A model generated the notes under the pieces. That model had not been told where the DNA came from. It made no database searches and saw only the letters and a program-made list of their open reading frames with translations. Shown piece after piece: positions 7,222-13,555 of a DNA stretch of 14,283 nucleotides. Origin of the DNA: an uncultured Ruminococcus sp. (GTDB lineage Bacteria > Bacillota_A > Clostridia > Oscillospirales > Ruminococcaceae); assembly GCA_902782875.1 (NCBI GenBank), contig CACZPE010000237.1, positions 1 to 14,283 on the forward strand, in the 5' to 3' direction. Both the position numbers and the translations under genes were made by a program. Each line of letters starts with the position of its first letter. Positions within the stretch are counted from its first letter, which is position 1.

Positions 7222-8136
7222 ATGAAAGAGATAAAATTCCATCTGCCGGATTTCTGCGGCAATTACCGCATGAATCTCTATATCGCGGATATGCTTAAAA
7301 ATCACCCTGAGTATTTCTATGACGGGGTGAAGATAGCATCTTCCTACGGCTGCTTTCCGCCCGCCCTGTGGAACGGCGGCAGGACTGCCATAGGCGCTGT
7401 CAGAAAAGAAATGATACCCTATCTTATAAAGGAGTATAACCGCAGGGGGATACCCATAAGATATACCTTCACAAATCCGCTGGTCACAAAGAAGGATCTT
7501 GACGATCCGTTCTGCAATATGATAGCAAAGGCGGCGGAGAACGGCTTCAACGAGATAATAGTGAACAAGCCCGTGCTGGAAAACTATATAAGAAAGACAT
7601 ATCCCTCATATCCGCTGATATCCTCTACGGTAAAGCAGATAGAGAACGAAGAGGAGCTGCTGGCCGAGCTGGAGAAGGACTATAAGCTTGTTGTGCTCGA
7701 CTATAACCATAATAATACAGAGCTTCTCGAAAGGCTGCCGCATAAGGATAAGATAGAACTGCTGATAAATCCCTACTGTACGCCTGCCTGCAAGAGGAGA
7801 AAGGATCACTACAGATTCCTCGGGGAGCGTCAGATGGCTCACAGCAGACAGATGTTCGGCGACAACAGCGAAGAGGTGCAGAAGATCATGCACAGGGAGT
7901 TTGTCTGTCCGAATATGACGATGGATTTCTATGAGACCGCAAAGTACAGCACTCATATCAGCGCAGAGGACGTTTACGGAAAATACAGTGATATGGGATA
8001 TTCCAATTTCAAGATAGAGGGACGAATGATACACGCTGTGGATATACTCGAGAGCTATATGTACTATCTTATCCGTCCCGAGCATCGCGACAGGGTAAGG
8101 CTCAGGGCGCTCAAGGAGCTTTTGAGAAGAGAATAA
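7222..8136 (+). CDS. U32 peptidase-like TIM-barrel protein
   Basis: A 304-aa protein most like the U32 (COG0826) group, which includes proteases and iron-sulfur hydroxylases of tRNA, rRNA and ubiquinone. The best evidence is FKIEGR at 263-268 followed by a helix ending in Tyr, the usual C-terminal motif of U32 proteins. A cysteine cluster also fits: Cys186 and Cys190 (NPYCTPACKRRKDHY) and Cys229 (FVCPN). These could bind an iron-sulfur cluster, but the fourth ligand is unclear and the classic U32 signature around GxC is absent. No signal peptide is seen. The ATG at 7222 is preferred over the upstream GTG at 7186 because AGAAGGA precedes it and the extra residues look unrelated. The substrate is unknown. 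Confidence 0.6.
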   Translation: MKEIKFHLPDFCGNYRMNLYIADMLKNHPEYFYDGVKIASSYGCFPPALWNGGRTAIGAVRKEMIPYLIKEYNRRGIPIRYTFTNPLVTKKDLDDPFCNMIAKAAENGFNEIIVNKPVLENYIRKTYPSYPLISSTVKQIENEEELLAELEKDYKLVVLDYNHNNTELLERLPHKDKIELLINPYCTPACKRRKDHYRFLGERQMAHSRQMFGDNSEEVQKIMHREFVCPNMTMDFYETAKYSTHISAEDVYGKYSDMGYSNFKIEGRMIHAVDILESYMYYLIRPEHRDRVRLRALKELLRRE

Positions 8137-8174
8137 ATAATTAGCAATTGCTCGCTTCGCTCGTCTGAATGAAT

Positions 8175-8202
8175 CAGCGGGGTAATCGTGGGCTTTGCCC
8201 AC
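8175..8202. repeat. 28-bp repeat, copy 1, with GTGGGC hairpin
   Basis: This copy matches the one at 8278-8305 at 25 of 28 positions. Its last 15 bases, GTGGGCTTTGCCCAC (8188-8202), form a 6-bp stem with a TTT loop. In this copy the stem can extend through ATC/GAT with a 2-base bulge (8185-8207). Confidence 0.8.
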
Positions 8203-8277
8203 ACGATCGGGTCAGTGTAAATTTGCAGGCATATGAGAGGTACCGAGTTGCACACTAAACCGTCCGATATGAAAAAA

Positions 8278-8305
8278 CAGCGAGGTAACTGTGGGCTTTG
8301 CCCAC
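8278..8305. repeat. 28-bp repeat, copy 2, with GTGGGC hairpin
   Basis: Second copy, 103 bp after the first. The 15-bp hairpin core (8291-8305) is identical; the three differences lie in the left part. It ends 9 bp before the -35 box of the microprotein-proS promoter. Confidence 0.8.
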
Positions 8306-8314
8306 CGGAGATGA

Positions 8315-8343
8315 TTGACATTTGGATTTTTCTGTGCTATACT
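8315..8343 (+). promoter_or_regulatory. Strong promoter of the microprotein-proS operon
   Basis: The -35 TTGACA (8315-8320) is a perfect match. After 17 bp comes TATACT (8338-8343), preceded by TGC (extended -10). It lies 30 bp before the 67-aa gene, with no other start of transcription visible before proS. Confidence 0.85.
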
Positions 8344-8373
8344 ATTGCAATGTGAAAGACAGGAGGGCGACGC

Positions 8374-8577
8374 ATGAAAGCGATACTTATGGGCATCCTT
8401 GCGATGGCGCTGATATATGCGGTCATAGTAGCCCTGCCGCATATTGCAAAGGCTGTGGACGATGCGTTCAAGGGAGTAAAGACAAAACAGCCCGATGACG
8501 GTCTTTATGATATATACAGCCTGCATAATGAAACGGATAAAGACAATACATCAGACGATGATACAAATGATAGATGA
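8374..8577 (+). CDS. 67-aa single-pass membrane microprotein
   Basis: A small protein of no family I recognise. Residues about 3-25 form one hydrophobic helix (ILMGILAMALIYAVIVALPHI), followed by a short amphipathic stretch and a polar, acidic tail rich in Asp, Asn and Thr (DKDNTSDDDTNDR). The single N-terminal Lys suggests the tail may lie outside, but orientation is unclear; an uncleaved signal anchor is the simplest reading. It is probably real because a strong AGGAGGG site lies 7 bases before the ATG and a near-consensus promoter lies 30 bp upstream. It ends in tandem TGA stops, 21 bases before proS, so both are on one transcript. No function can be given. Confidence 0.75.
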   Translation: MKAILMGILAMALIYAVIVALPHIAKAVDDAFKGVKTKQPDDGLYDIYSLHNETDKDNTSDDDTNDR

Positions 8578-8598
8578 TGATAAAAAGGAGTAATCACA

Positions 8599-10035
8599 AT
8601 GGCTAAGGAAAAAATGGTGGAATCCATAACCTCAATGGATGAGGATTTTGCGAAATGGTATACCGACATATGCAAAAAGGCCGAGCTCGTTGAGTATACG
8701 AGCGTTAAGGGCTGTATGGTCATCCGTCCCTACGGCTATGCTATATGGGAGAATATGCAGAAGATACTCGACCGCCTCTTCAAGGAGACAGGCCATGAGA
8801 ACGTATGCATGCCTATGTTCATTCCCGAATCCCTTCTCCAGAAGGAAAAGGATCATGTAGAGGGCTTTGCTCCCGAGGTTGCATGGGTTACACACGGCGG
8901 CAACGAGAAGCTTGAGGAAAGACTCTGCGTGCGCCCCACATCCGAGACACTGTTCTGCGAGCATTATGCAAATATAGTTCATTCCTACAGAGATCTGCCC
9001 AAGCTGTACAATCAGTGGGTCAGCGTGGTAAGATGGGAAAAGACCACAAGACCTTTCCTGCGTTCAAGAGAGTTTCTCTGGCAGGAGGGCCATACCATAC
9101 ACGCTACTGCTGAAGAGGCTATAGAAGAGACAGAGAAGATGCTCAATGTCTATGCAGACTTCTGCGAGCAGTATCTTGCGATGCCTGTAGTCAAGGGCAG
9201 AAAGACCGAGAGCGACAAGTTCGCAGGCGCGGTATCAACCTATGCGATAGAAGCGCTCATGCACGACGGCAAGGCTCTTCAGGCAGGTACATCCCACTAT
9301 TTCGGCGACGGCTTTGCAAAGGCATTTGAGATCATGTACACCGACAAGGAGAACAAGAAGGTATATCCTCATCAGACATCATGGGGCGTTACCACACGTC
9401 TTATCGGTGCTGTTATAATGACCCACGGCGATGACAACGGCCTTGTGCTGCCTCCCGCAGTTGCTCCCGTACAGGCAGTTATCGTGCCCATACAGCAGTT
9501 CAAGGAAGGTGTTCTTGACAAGGCAAACGAGGTTGCCGATATCCTCCGTGCGGCAGGCATCCGCGTAAAGGTGGACGACAGCGACAACAGCCCCGGCTGG
9601 AAGTTTGCGGAATACGAGATGAAGGGTGTGCCTGTCCGCATAGAGATAGGCCCCAAGGATATAGAACAGAACCAGTGCGTAACCGTTATGCGTCACAACA
9701 GACAGAAGGATTTCGTATCCCTCGACGGCATAGCAGATACTGTAAAGGAGAAGCTTGAGGAAGTACGCAAGGGCCTCTTTGAAGCAGCTATTGCAAACCG
9801 TGAGAGACGCACATACTCCTGCACTGATATGGACGGCATAACCAAGGCGCTTGAAAACGGCGACGGCTTTGTAAAGGCAATGTGGTGCGGCGAAGAAGCC
9901 TGTGAGGACAAGGTAAAGGAAACTACAGGCGTCGGTTCACGCTGCATACCCTTTGAGCAGGAGCAGCTCTCGGATGTATGCGTATGCTGCGGCAAGCCTG
10001 CAAAGCATATGGTCATCTGGGGCAAGGCATATTGA
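8599..10035 (+). CDS. proS: Prolyl-tRNA synthetase, eukaryal/archaeal type
   Basis: A 478-aa class II aminoacyl-tRNA synthetase that charges tRNA-Pro. It lacks the editing insertion of the long bacterial ProRS (about 570 aa) and belongs to the short type found in eukaryotes, archaea and some bacteria. Motif 2 is the stretch from Arg145 ([15 protein letters not shown]), and motif 3 contains Arg267 ([16 protein letters not shown]). The anticodon-binding domain covers about 290-390. The C-terminal zinc domain has Cys430, Cys435, Cys461 and Cys464 and ends in a terminal Tyr (WGKAY), the hallmark of this type. AAGGAG lies 9 bases before the ATG. It follows the 67-aa gene on one transcript. No T-box leader is visible in the short untranslated region. 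Confidence 0.96.
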   Translation: MAKEKMVESITSMDEDFAKWYTDICKKAELVEYTSVKGCMVIRPYGYAIWENMQKILDRLFKETGHENVCMPMFIPESLLQKEKDHVEGFAPEVAWVTHGGNEKLEERLCVRPTSETLFCEHYANIVHSYRDLPKLYNQWVSVVRWEKTTRPFLRSREFLWQEGHTIHATAEEAIEETEKMLNVYADFCEQYLAMPVVKGRKTESDKFAGAVSTYAIEALMHDGKALQAGTSHYFGDGFAKAFEIMYTDKENKKVYPHQTSWGVTTRLIGAVIMTHGDDNGLVLPPAVAPVQAVIVPIQQFKEGVLDKANEVADILRAAGIRVKVDDSDNSPGWKFAEYEMKGVPVRIEIGPKDIEQNQCVTVMRHNRQKDFVSLDGIADTVKEKLEEVRKGLFEAAIANRERRTYSCTDMDGITKALENGDGFVKAMWCGEEACEDKVKETTGVGSRCIPFEQEQLSDVCVCCGKPAKHMVIWGKAY

Positions 10036-10042
10036 TTTGATC

Positions 10043-10070
10043 AGGGTATAGGGTTTAGGGTATAGGGTAT
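10043..10070. repeat. Heptamer tandem repeat (AGGGTAT)4
   Basis: Four 7-bp units: AGGGTAT (10043), AGGGTTT (10050), AGGGTAT (10057), AGGGTAT (10064), only one base differing. The GGTATA at its end pairs with TATACC at 10078-10083 in a weak 6-bp hairpin. It sits 7 bases after the proS stop. Confidence 0.85.
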
Positions 10071-10088
10071 AGTACCTTATACCGTTAA

Positions 10089-10104
10089 GAATATGAGAAT
10101 ATGA
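10089..10104. repeat. Octamer direct repeat (GAATATGA)2
   Basis: Two exact adjacent copies of GAATATGA (10089-10096 and 10097-10104), downstream of the heptamer repeat in the same 112-bp gap. No clear promoter is seen here. Confidence 0.7.
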
Positions 10105-10147
10105 GATACTACTTATACAGGATATCGCATATGAAAGGAACATACGG

Positions 10148-10606
10148 ATGGACGAGTACGACAAGGCGCTGATTTTCGCTCTGAAGAAGTGGATATCGGA
10201 TGAGATAAACGAGATATACGACAACAGGGTCTATGCTGTGGGGCTGAGCTTTGACGGCGACGGCTCCATAGGCTACAACACAAAGGATCACGCTGACAGC
10301 AACGGCTCTGTCTGGGATATCGGCGGCTGGAAGCATCCCTCCTTTGCATATGTGAATTCCGATGCTGCGGTAGACGGATCTGTTGAGATATGGAGCTCCT
10401 TCAAGGGGATCTCGGGTGATGCTGTGAAAACAGGCTATTTTGAATGTGCCGCTGCTGCGGTGAAGGAACTGATAGCCGACGGCATACTCAGGGAGCGGTT
10501 TGAGAAGAATATCCCCGTGATACTCTTTGCAGACGGTGCAGGCGGCGAGCTGACCAGGAGATACACTCTGCTTGCAAACGAAGTTCCCGAGGAAGTCTTT
10601 GCGTAA
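10148..10606 (+). CDS. Hypothetical cytoplasmic protein (152 aa)
   Basis: I do not recognise this protein. It has no signal peptide or membrane segment. The N-terminus is a charged helix (MDEYDKALIFALKKWISDEINEIYDNRVY), then a beta-rich middle with AVGLSFDGDGSIGYNT and a Trp-containing turn VWDIGGWKHPSFAY. A helical part around AVKELIADGILRERF and a final VILFADGAGGE strand-turn follow. The lay-out recalls small immunity-type or DUF proteins of the SMI1/DUF4303 kind, but that is only an impression. AAAGGA lies about 9 bases before the ATG. It ends 11 bases before the secreted NPNTG protein, whose ribosome site overlaps its stop, so the two are probably co-transcribed. Confidence 0.72.
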   Translation: MDEYDKALIFALKKWISDEINEIYDNRVYAVGLSFDGDGSIGYNTKDHADSNGSVWDIGGWKHPSFAYVNSDAAVDGSVEIWSSFKGISGDAVKTGYFECAAAAVKELIADGILRERFEKNIPVILFADGAGGELTRRYTLLANEVPEEVFA

Positions 10607-10617
10607 AGGAGCATAAT

Positions 10618-11133
10618 ATGAAAAAACGGATATCATTCATAACGGCTGCTCTTATCACTGCAGCGCTCTCATGCAGCGTATGTGCAGAGGCGGACCTGAA
10701 GCTTGATGCAGAGGCTGCGCCCGCAGAAGTGATGGTGGGCGACAAGGTGGTCGTCGGTATCACTGCGGAGAATACGGGAGACACGGACCTTTCGGGATTC
10801 AAGATCTATTTCGAGGATCAGCCGGTATTCGAGCAGGATGTGCTTGCTCCCGGAGAGACTGCCGAAAAGCAGATAGGCCTGATGGCGTGGGATGAGGATA
10901 TAGATGCGGGCGGCATCATAAACATAACGGCTGAAGCAGACGAGCTGAGTGAACCCGTGAAGACGGTATGCACCGTAAAGGTCATACCCAATGACGGCAG
11001 CATACCCAGACCCGAGGAGGCTGCGGGCAATCCGAATACCGGAAACAGGACGGGTATCATACCCCTTGTTGCGGCTGTTCTGGCGCTTGAGGTCCTCGTG
11101 GGCAGAAAAAGATTTGGTTCTTGTGCAAAATGA
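10618..11133 (+). CDS. Secreted protein with NPNTG-type sorting signal
   Basis: A 171-aa exported protein. A signal peptide covers about 1-23 (MKKR, a hydrophobic core, then SVCA before EAD). The middle (about 25-125) is an all-beta domain with motifs such as GITAENTGDTDLSGFKIYF and LAPGETAEKQIGL, like CARDB/DUF11 Ig-like domains. The C-terminus has NPNTG at 138-142, a hydrophobic segment (146-161) and the basic RKR, which is the layout of a sortase sorting signal with an NPxTG motif instead of LPxTG. It is therefore probably attached to the cell wall, or processed by a sortase encoded elsewhere. AAGGAG lies 7 bases before the ATG. No enzyme motif is seen. Confidence 0.82.
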   Translation: MKKRISFITAALITAALSCSVCAEADLKLDAEAAPAEVMVGDKVVVGITAENTGDTDLSGFKIYFEDQPVFEQDVLAPGETAEKQIGLMAWDEDIDAGGIINITAEADELSEPVKTVCTVKVIPNDGSIPRPEEAAGNPNTGNRTGIIPLVAAVLALEVLVGRKRFGSCAK

Positions 11134-11150
11134 CTTATATAATGTATCTG

Positions 11151-11196
11151 TGCGGAGCAAATTTCTACGCTTTATGGCTTGAAAATATGCTCCGCA
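11151..11196. repeat. 9-bp inverted repeat overlapping the S10 promoter
   Basis: TGCGGAGCA (11151-11159) and TGCTCCGCA (11188-11196) are exact complements across 28 bp. The right arm lies between the -35 and -10 boxes of the promoter. With no T-run after it, it is a poor terminator; an operator is possible. Confidence 0.6.
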
Positions 11197-11207
11197 TATG
11201 TTATAAT
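11179..11207 (+). promoter_or_regulatory. Strong promoter of the S10 operon
   Basis: The -35 TTGAAA (11179-11184, 5 of 6) and a perfect TATAAT (11202-11207) are spaced by 17 bp, with TGT before the -10 (extended -10). Predicted transcription starts near 11214, giving a leader of about 280 nt before rpsJ. Confidence 0.85.
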
Positions 11208-11252
11208 AGCATTTGCGTGACAATATAAGAAGTCATGCAGATATGCGATGAA

Positions 11253-11410
11253 GCGGAAGGTTGCTTACGGTGCGTAAGGGAATTTCCGCAGAGTATGTCC
11301 GATTTTAAACCGGGCGAAAGGCAATATAGCACAGTCAGTGCTTAAACCACCGTACCAAGTGCGGAAGGTAAGTCTGTGCCTGCTCGAAACATCGTTTTGG
11401 GCGGTTTTTT
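11253..11410 (+). ncRNA. Candidate structured leader RNA of the S10 operon
   Basis: A nested hairpin comes first: GCGGAA (11253-11258) pairs with TTCCGC (11284-11289), and inside it CTTAC (11264-11268) pairs with GTAAG (11274-11278) across a symmetric 5+5 internal loop. Next GTCCG (11297-11301) pairs with CGGGC (11311-11315). GCACAG (11329-11334) can pair with CTGTGC (11374-11379). AAACCACC (11344-11351) can instead pair with GGCGGTTT (11400-11407), just before TTTTTT (11405-11410). The last two pairings cross, which is the layout of a terminator/antiterminator switch. R-protein operons are often controlled this way. The structures are seen; the regulatory role is inferred. Confidence 0.5.
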
Positions 11411-11496
11411 ATCTGTAAGGGCTGCGACACACACGGATGCGTTGAGACCTTCGGACAGGATATATTGCACTTCCTCGAAAAATGGAGGAAATCAAA

Positions 11497-11811
11497 ATGG
11501 CAGAAACCGGCAAGATCAGAATCAGGATCAAGGGTTACGACCATGCAGTCGTAGACGCTGCTGCGGCAAAGATCGTAGACGCTGCTAAGAGAAGCGGCGC
11601 AAAGGTATCCGGTCCTATACCCCTTCCTACAGACAAGGAGATAGTTACTATACTCCGCGCTGTACACAAGTATAAGGACAGCCGTGAGCAGTTCGAGCTC
11701 AGAACTCACAAGAGACTCATCGACGTTCTGAGACCTACAGCCAAGACAACCGAGGCTCTTCAGGGCCTTGAGCTTCCCGCAGGCGTTGACATCGTAATGG
11801 AGATCAAGTAA
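11497..11811 (+). CDS. rpsJ: 30S ribosomal protein S10
   Basis: A 104-aa protein, normal for uS10. It binds the head of the small subunit and, as NusE, takes part in transcription antitermination. The family core is clear: [26 protein letters not shown], and the [12 protein letters not shown] loop around residues 48-65. The ATG at 11497 is chosen because GGAGG lies 8 bases upstream and the true N-terminus ([15 protein letters not shown]) starts there; the in-frame ATG at 11482 overlaps that ribosome site. It is the first gene of the S10 cluster, so it sits directly behind the leader. Confidence 0.97.
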   Translation: MAETGKIRIRIKGYDHAVVDAAAAKIVDAAKRSGAKVSGPIPLPTDKEIVTILRAVHKYKDSREQFELRTHKRLIDVLRPTAKTTEALQGLELPAGVDIVMEIK

Positions 11812-11855
11812 GAGATATCTTACCATTTCCCAAAGATGACATACTGTGGGTCAAT

Positions 11856-11870
11856 GTCAGCATTGCTGAC
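11856..11870 (+). other. Hairpin in the rpsJ-rplC gap
   Basis: GTCAGC (11856-11861), an ATT loop and GCTGAC (11865-11870) form a perfect 6-bp stem in the 83-bp gap. It ends 24 bases before the rplC start; GGTCA (11849-11853) could compete for TGACC (11867-11871). No T-run follows, so it is more likely an RNA processing or translational element. Confidence 0.5.
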
Positions 11871-11894
11871 CAATAACCATAGGGAGGAAAAACC

Positions 11895-12530
11895 ATGACA
11901 AAGGCAATCATCGGCAAGAAGATCGGTATGACACAGATCTTCGATGAAACGGGCAAGGTCATCCCCGTTACTGTCGTAGAAGCAGGTCCCTGCGTTGTCG
12001 TTCAGAAGAAGACTGTTGAGAACGACGGCTACAGCGCAGTACAGTGCGGCTTCGGCGATATCAGGGAGAAGCTCGTGAACAAGCCTCAGAAGGGCCATTT
12101 CGCTAAGGCAGATGTGGCTCTCAAGAGAACCCTCAAGGAGTTCAGGCTTGACAATGCAGAGTCCTACAATGTAGGCGACGTTCTGAAGGCTGATACTTTT
12201 GAAGTAGGCGACATCGTTGATGTAAGCGGTACTTCCAAGGGTAAGGGCTATCAGGGCACAATCAAGAGAAACAACAACCACAGACTCAAGGAAACTCATG
12301 GTACTGGTCCTGTTGCAAGAACAGCAGGTTCCATGGGTGCGTGCTCCTCGCCTTCGAGAATATTCAAGGGCAAGGCTCTCCCCGGTCATATGGGTGCTGA
12401 AAAGGTAACTGTTCAGAACCTTGAGATCGTTAAGGTTGACGCAGAACACAATCTTATCGCAGTAAAGGGTGCGATCCCCGGTCCCAAGAACGGCATCGTA
12501 ACTATCGTTGACTGCGTTAAGAAGGCTTAA
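11895..12530 (+). CDS. rplC: 50S ribosomal protein L3
   Basis: A 211-aa uL3, full length. It is an early assembly protein whose central loop reaches towards the peptidyl transferase centre. Recognisable parts are the start [15 protein letters not shown], the [13 protein letters not shown] stretch, and the loop motif [23 protein letters not shown] (about 145-168). The position methylated as Gln in E. coli L3 is not a Gln here, as in other Firmicutes. GGGAGGAA precedes the ATG. The 83-bp gap from rpsJ carries a hairpin; rplD follows after 18 bases. Confidence 0.97.
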   Translation: MTKAIIGKKIGMTQIFDETGKVIPVTVVEAGPCVVVQKKTVENDGYSAVQCGFGDIREKLVNKPQKGHFAKADVALKRTLKEFRLDNAESYNVGDVLKADTFEVGDIVDVSGTSKGKGYQGTIKRNNNHRLKETHGTGPVARTAGSMGACSSPSRIFKGKALPGHMGAEKVTVQNLEIVKVDAEHNLIAVKGAIPGPKNGIVTIVDCVKKA

Positions 12531-12548
12531 TGGAAGGAGGAAGCGATA

Positions 12549-13172
12549 ATGCCAAGTATCAAGGTACTCAACATGGCTGGCAGCGAAGTCTCCGACATCG
12601 AGCTTTCCGATGCAGTGTTCGGCATTGAGCCTAACACAGCGGCTATGCATACAATGGTAGTAAACTACCTTGCAAACCAGAGACAGGGCACACAGTCCAC
12701 TCTTACCCGTACAGAAGTAAGAGGCGGCGGCAGAAAGCCCTGGAGACAGAAGGGTACAGGTCACGCAAGACAGGGTTCCATCCGCGCTCCCCAGTGGACA
12801 CACGGTGGTATTGCTCTCGGCCCCAAGCCCAGAACCTATCGTTTCACAGTAAACAAGAAGCTCAAGAGACTCGCTCTCAAGTCAGCTCTCTCCACTAAGG
12901 TGATCGACAATAACCTCATCGTTATTGATTCCATAGCTCTCGACGATTACAAGACCAAGGACATCGTTAAGATGCTCGCTGCAGTAGGTGCAGACAAGAA
13001 GGCTCTTATCGTTATGCCTGAGGTTGATGACAAGGTCATCAAGAGCGCTAGCAACATCCCCGGCGTGAAGACAGCTCTTGTAAATACGATCAACGTATAC
13101 GATATCCTCAACTATGACAAGTTCATCGTTGCAAAGGATGCCGTTGCAAAGATCGAGGAGGTGTACGCATAA
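12549..13172 (+). CDS. rplD: 50S ribosomal protein L4
   Basis: A 207-aa uL4 of normal length. It lines the exit tunnel and in enterobacteria also represses the S10 operon by binding its leader. The long tunnel loop is visible at about 44-90: [19 protein letters not shown], then [16 protein letters not shown], with the [17 protein letters not shown] stretch after it. AAGGAGG lies 8 bases before the ATG. The stop overlaps the rplW start by one base (TAATG). Whether this L4 controls its own operon here is untested. Confidence 0.97.
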   Translation: MPSIKVLNMAGSEVSDIELSDAVFGIEPNTAAMHTMVVNYLANQRQGTQSTLTRTEVRGGGRKPWRQKGTGHARQGSIRAPQWTHGGIALGPKPRTYRFTVNKKLKRLALKSALSTKVIDNNLIVIDSIALDDYKTKDIVKMLAAVGADKKALIVMPEVDDKVIKSASNIPGVKTALVNTINVYDILNYDKFIVAKDAVAKIEEVYA

Positions 13173-13462
13173 TGACAGCTCATGACATCGTTATAAAGCC
13201 TATCATCACCGAAAAGAGCATGGATGGCTTACAGGAGAACAAGTACACTTTCAAGGTTGCTAAGTCCGCAAACAAGATCGAGATCGCCAAGGCTGTTGAA
13301 GAGCTCTTCGGCGTTCAGGTTGAAAGCGTTAACACCATGAATGTAAGAGGCCGTTCCAAGAGAGTGGGTATGTACACAGGCAAGACCCCTGACTGGAAAA
13401 AGGCTATAGTTACCCTCAAGGACGGCTCAAAGACCATCGAGTTCTTTGACGGCCTCATCTGA
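13172..13462 (+). CDS. rplW: 50S ribosomal protein L23
   Basis: A 96-aa uL23, the usual bacterial length. It sits at the tunnel exit and docks trigger factor and SRP. Diagnostic parts are [23 protein letters not shown] at the N-terminus, [34 protein letters not shown], and the end [11 protein letters not shown]. The start shares one base with the rplD stop, and GAGGAGGTG just upstream in rplD provides the ribosome site, so the two are coupled. Confidence 0.97.
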   Translation: MTAHDIVIKPIITEKSMDGLQENKYTFKVAKSANKIEIAKAVEELFGVQVESVNTMNVRGRSKRVGMYTGKTPDWKKAIVTLKDGSKTIEFFDGLI

Positions 13463-13481
13463 TGAGAGGAAGGGATGAAGG

Positions 13482-13527
13482 GCGTCATTAAGACGCGCAT
13501 CATCCGGATGTATGGGTCACAAGGCCC
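13482..13527 (+). other. Three small hairpins in the rplW-rplB gap
   Basis: The 93-bp gap carries GCGTC/GACGC (13482-13496, ATTAA loop), the perfect palindrome CATCCGGATG (13501-13510), and GGGTC/GGCCC (13514-13527, ACAA tetraloop, one G-U pair). They lie close together, 28 bases before the rplB start. Such gaps inside r-protein operons are unusual in length and may hold processing or regulatory RNA elements. Confidence 0.5.
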
Positions 13528-13555
13528 GCAAAACAAGCTAAGGAGTTGAATAAAA

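Larger units (their letters stand above)
8137..8373. other. 237-bp intergenic region with repeats and a promoter
   Basis: It contains a GC-rich stretch TGCTCGCTTCGCTCG (8150-8164), two copies of a 28-bp hairpin-bearing repeat (8175 and 8278), and a near-consensus promoter (8315-8343). I see no open frame with a ribosome binding site before 8374 and no terminator with a T-run. Confidence 0.7.
11134..11496 (+). other. Intergenic region and S10 operon leader
   Basis: This 363-bp stretch has no credible gene. It holds an inverted repeat (11151-11196), a strong promoter (11179-11207) and a leader of about 280 nt with several stem-loops before the rpsJ ribosome site GGAGG (11484-11488). An open frame at 11376-11588 runs into rpsJ in another phase and has no ribosome site. 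Confidence 0.75.

Noticed and set aside
8344..8598. T-box riboswitch ahead of proS
   Set aside because: The untranslated stretch before the microprotein is about 25 nt and the gap before proS is 21 nt; neither can hold a T-box and no T-box core sequence is seen.
10043..10070. CRISPR-like array
   Set aside because: The units are 7-bp tandem repeats without spacers and no cas genes are present.
10618..10680. Lipoprotein signal at Cys19 of the NPNTG protein
   Set aside because: The sequence before the cysteine (AALS) fits the lipobox poorly, and the C-terminal sorting signal fits a normal signal peptide better.
11482..11496. Upstream ATG for rpsJ at 11482
   Set aside because: It overlaps the Shine-Dalgarno site used by the ATG at 11497, and S10 proteins start at the latter position.
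11376..11588. 70-aa open frame in the S10 leader
   Set aside because: No ribosome site, overlaps rpsJ in another phase, and lies in the structured leader.
11820..12803. 327-aa minus-strand open frame opposite rplC and rplD
   Set aside because: It is antisense to two certain r-protein genes and arises from their strong codon bias; no start signal or domain is visible.
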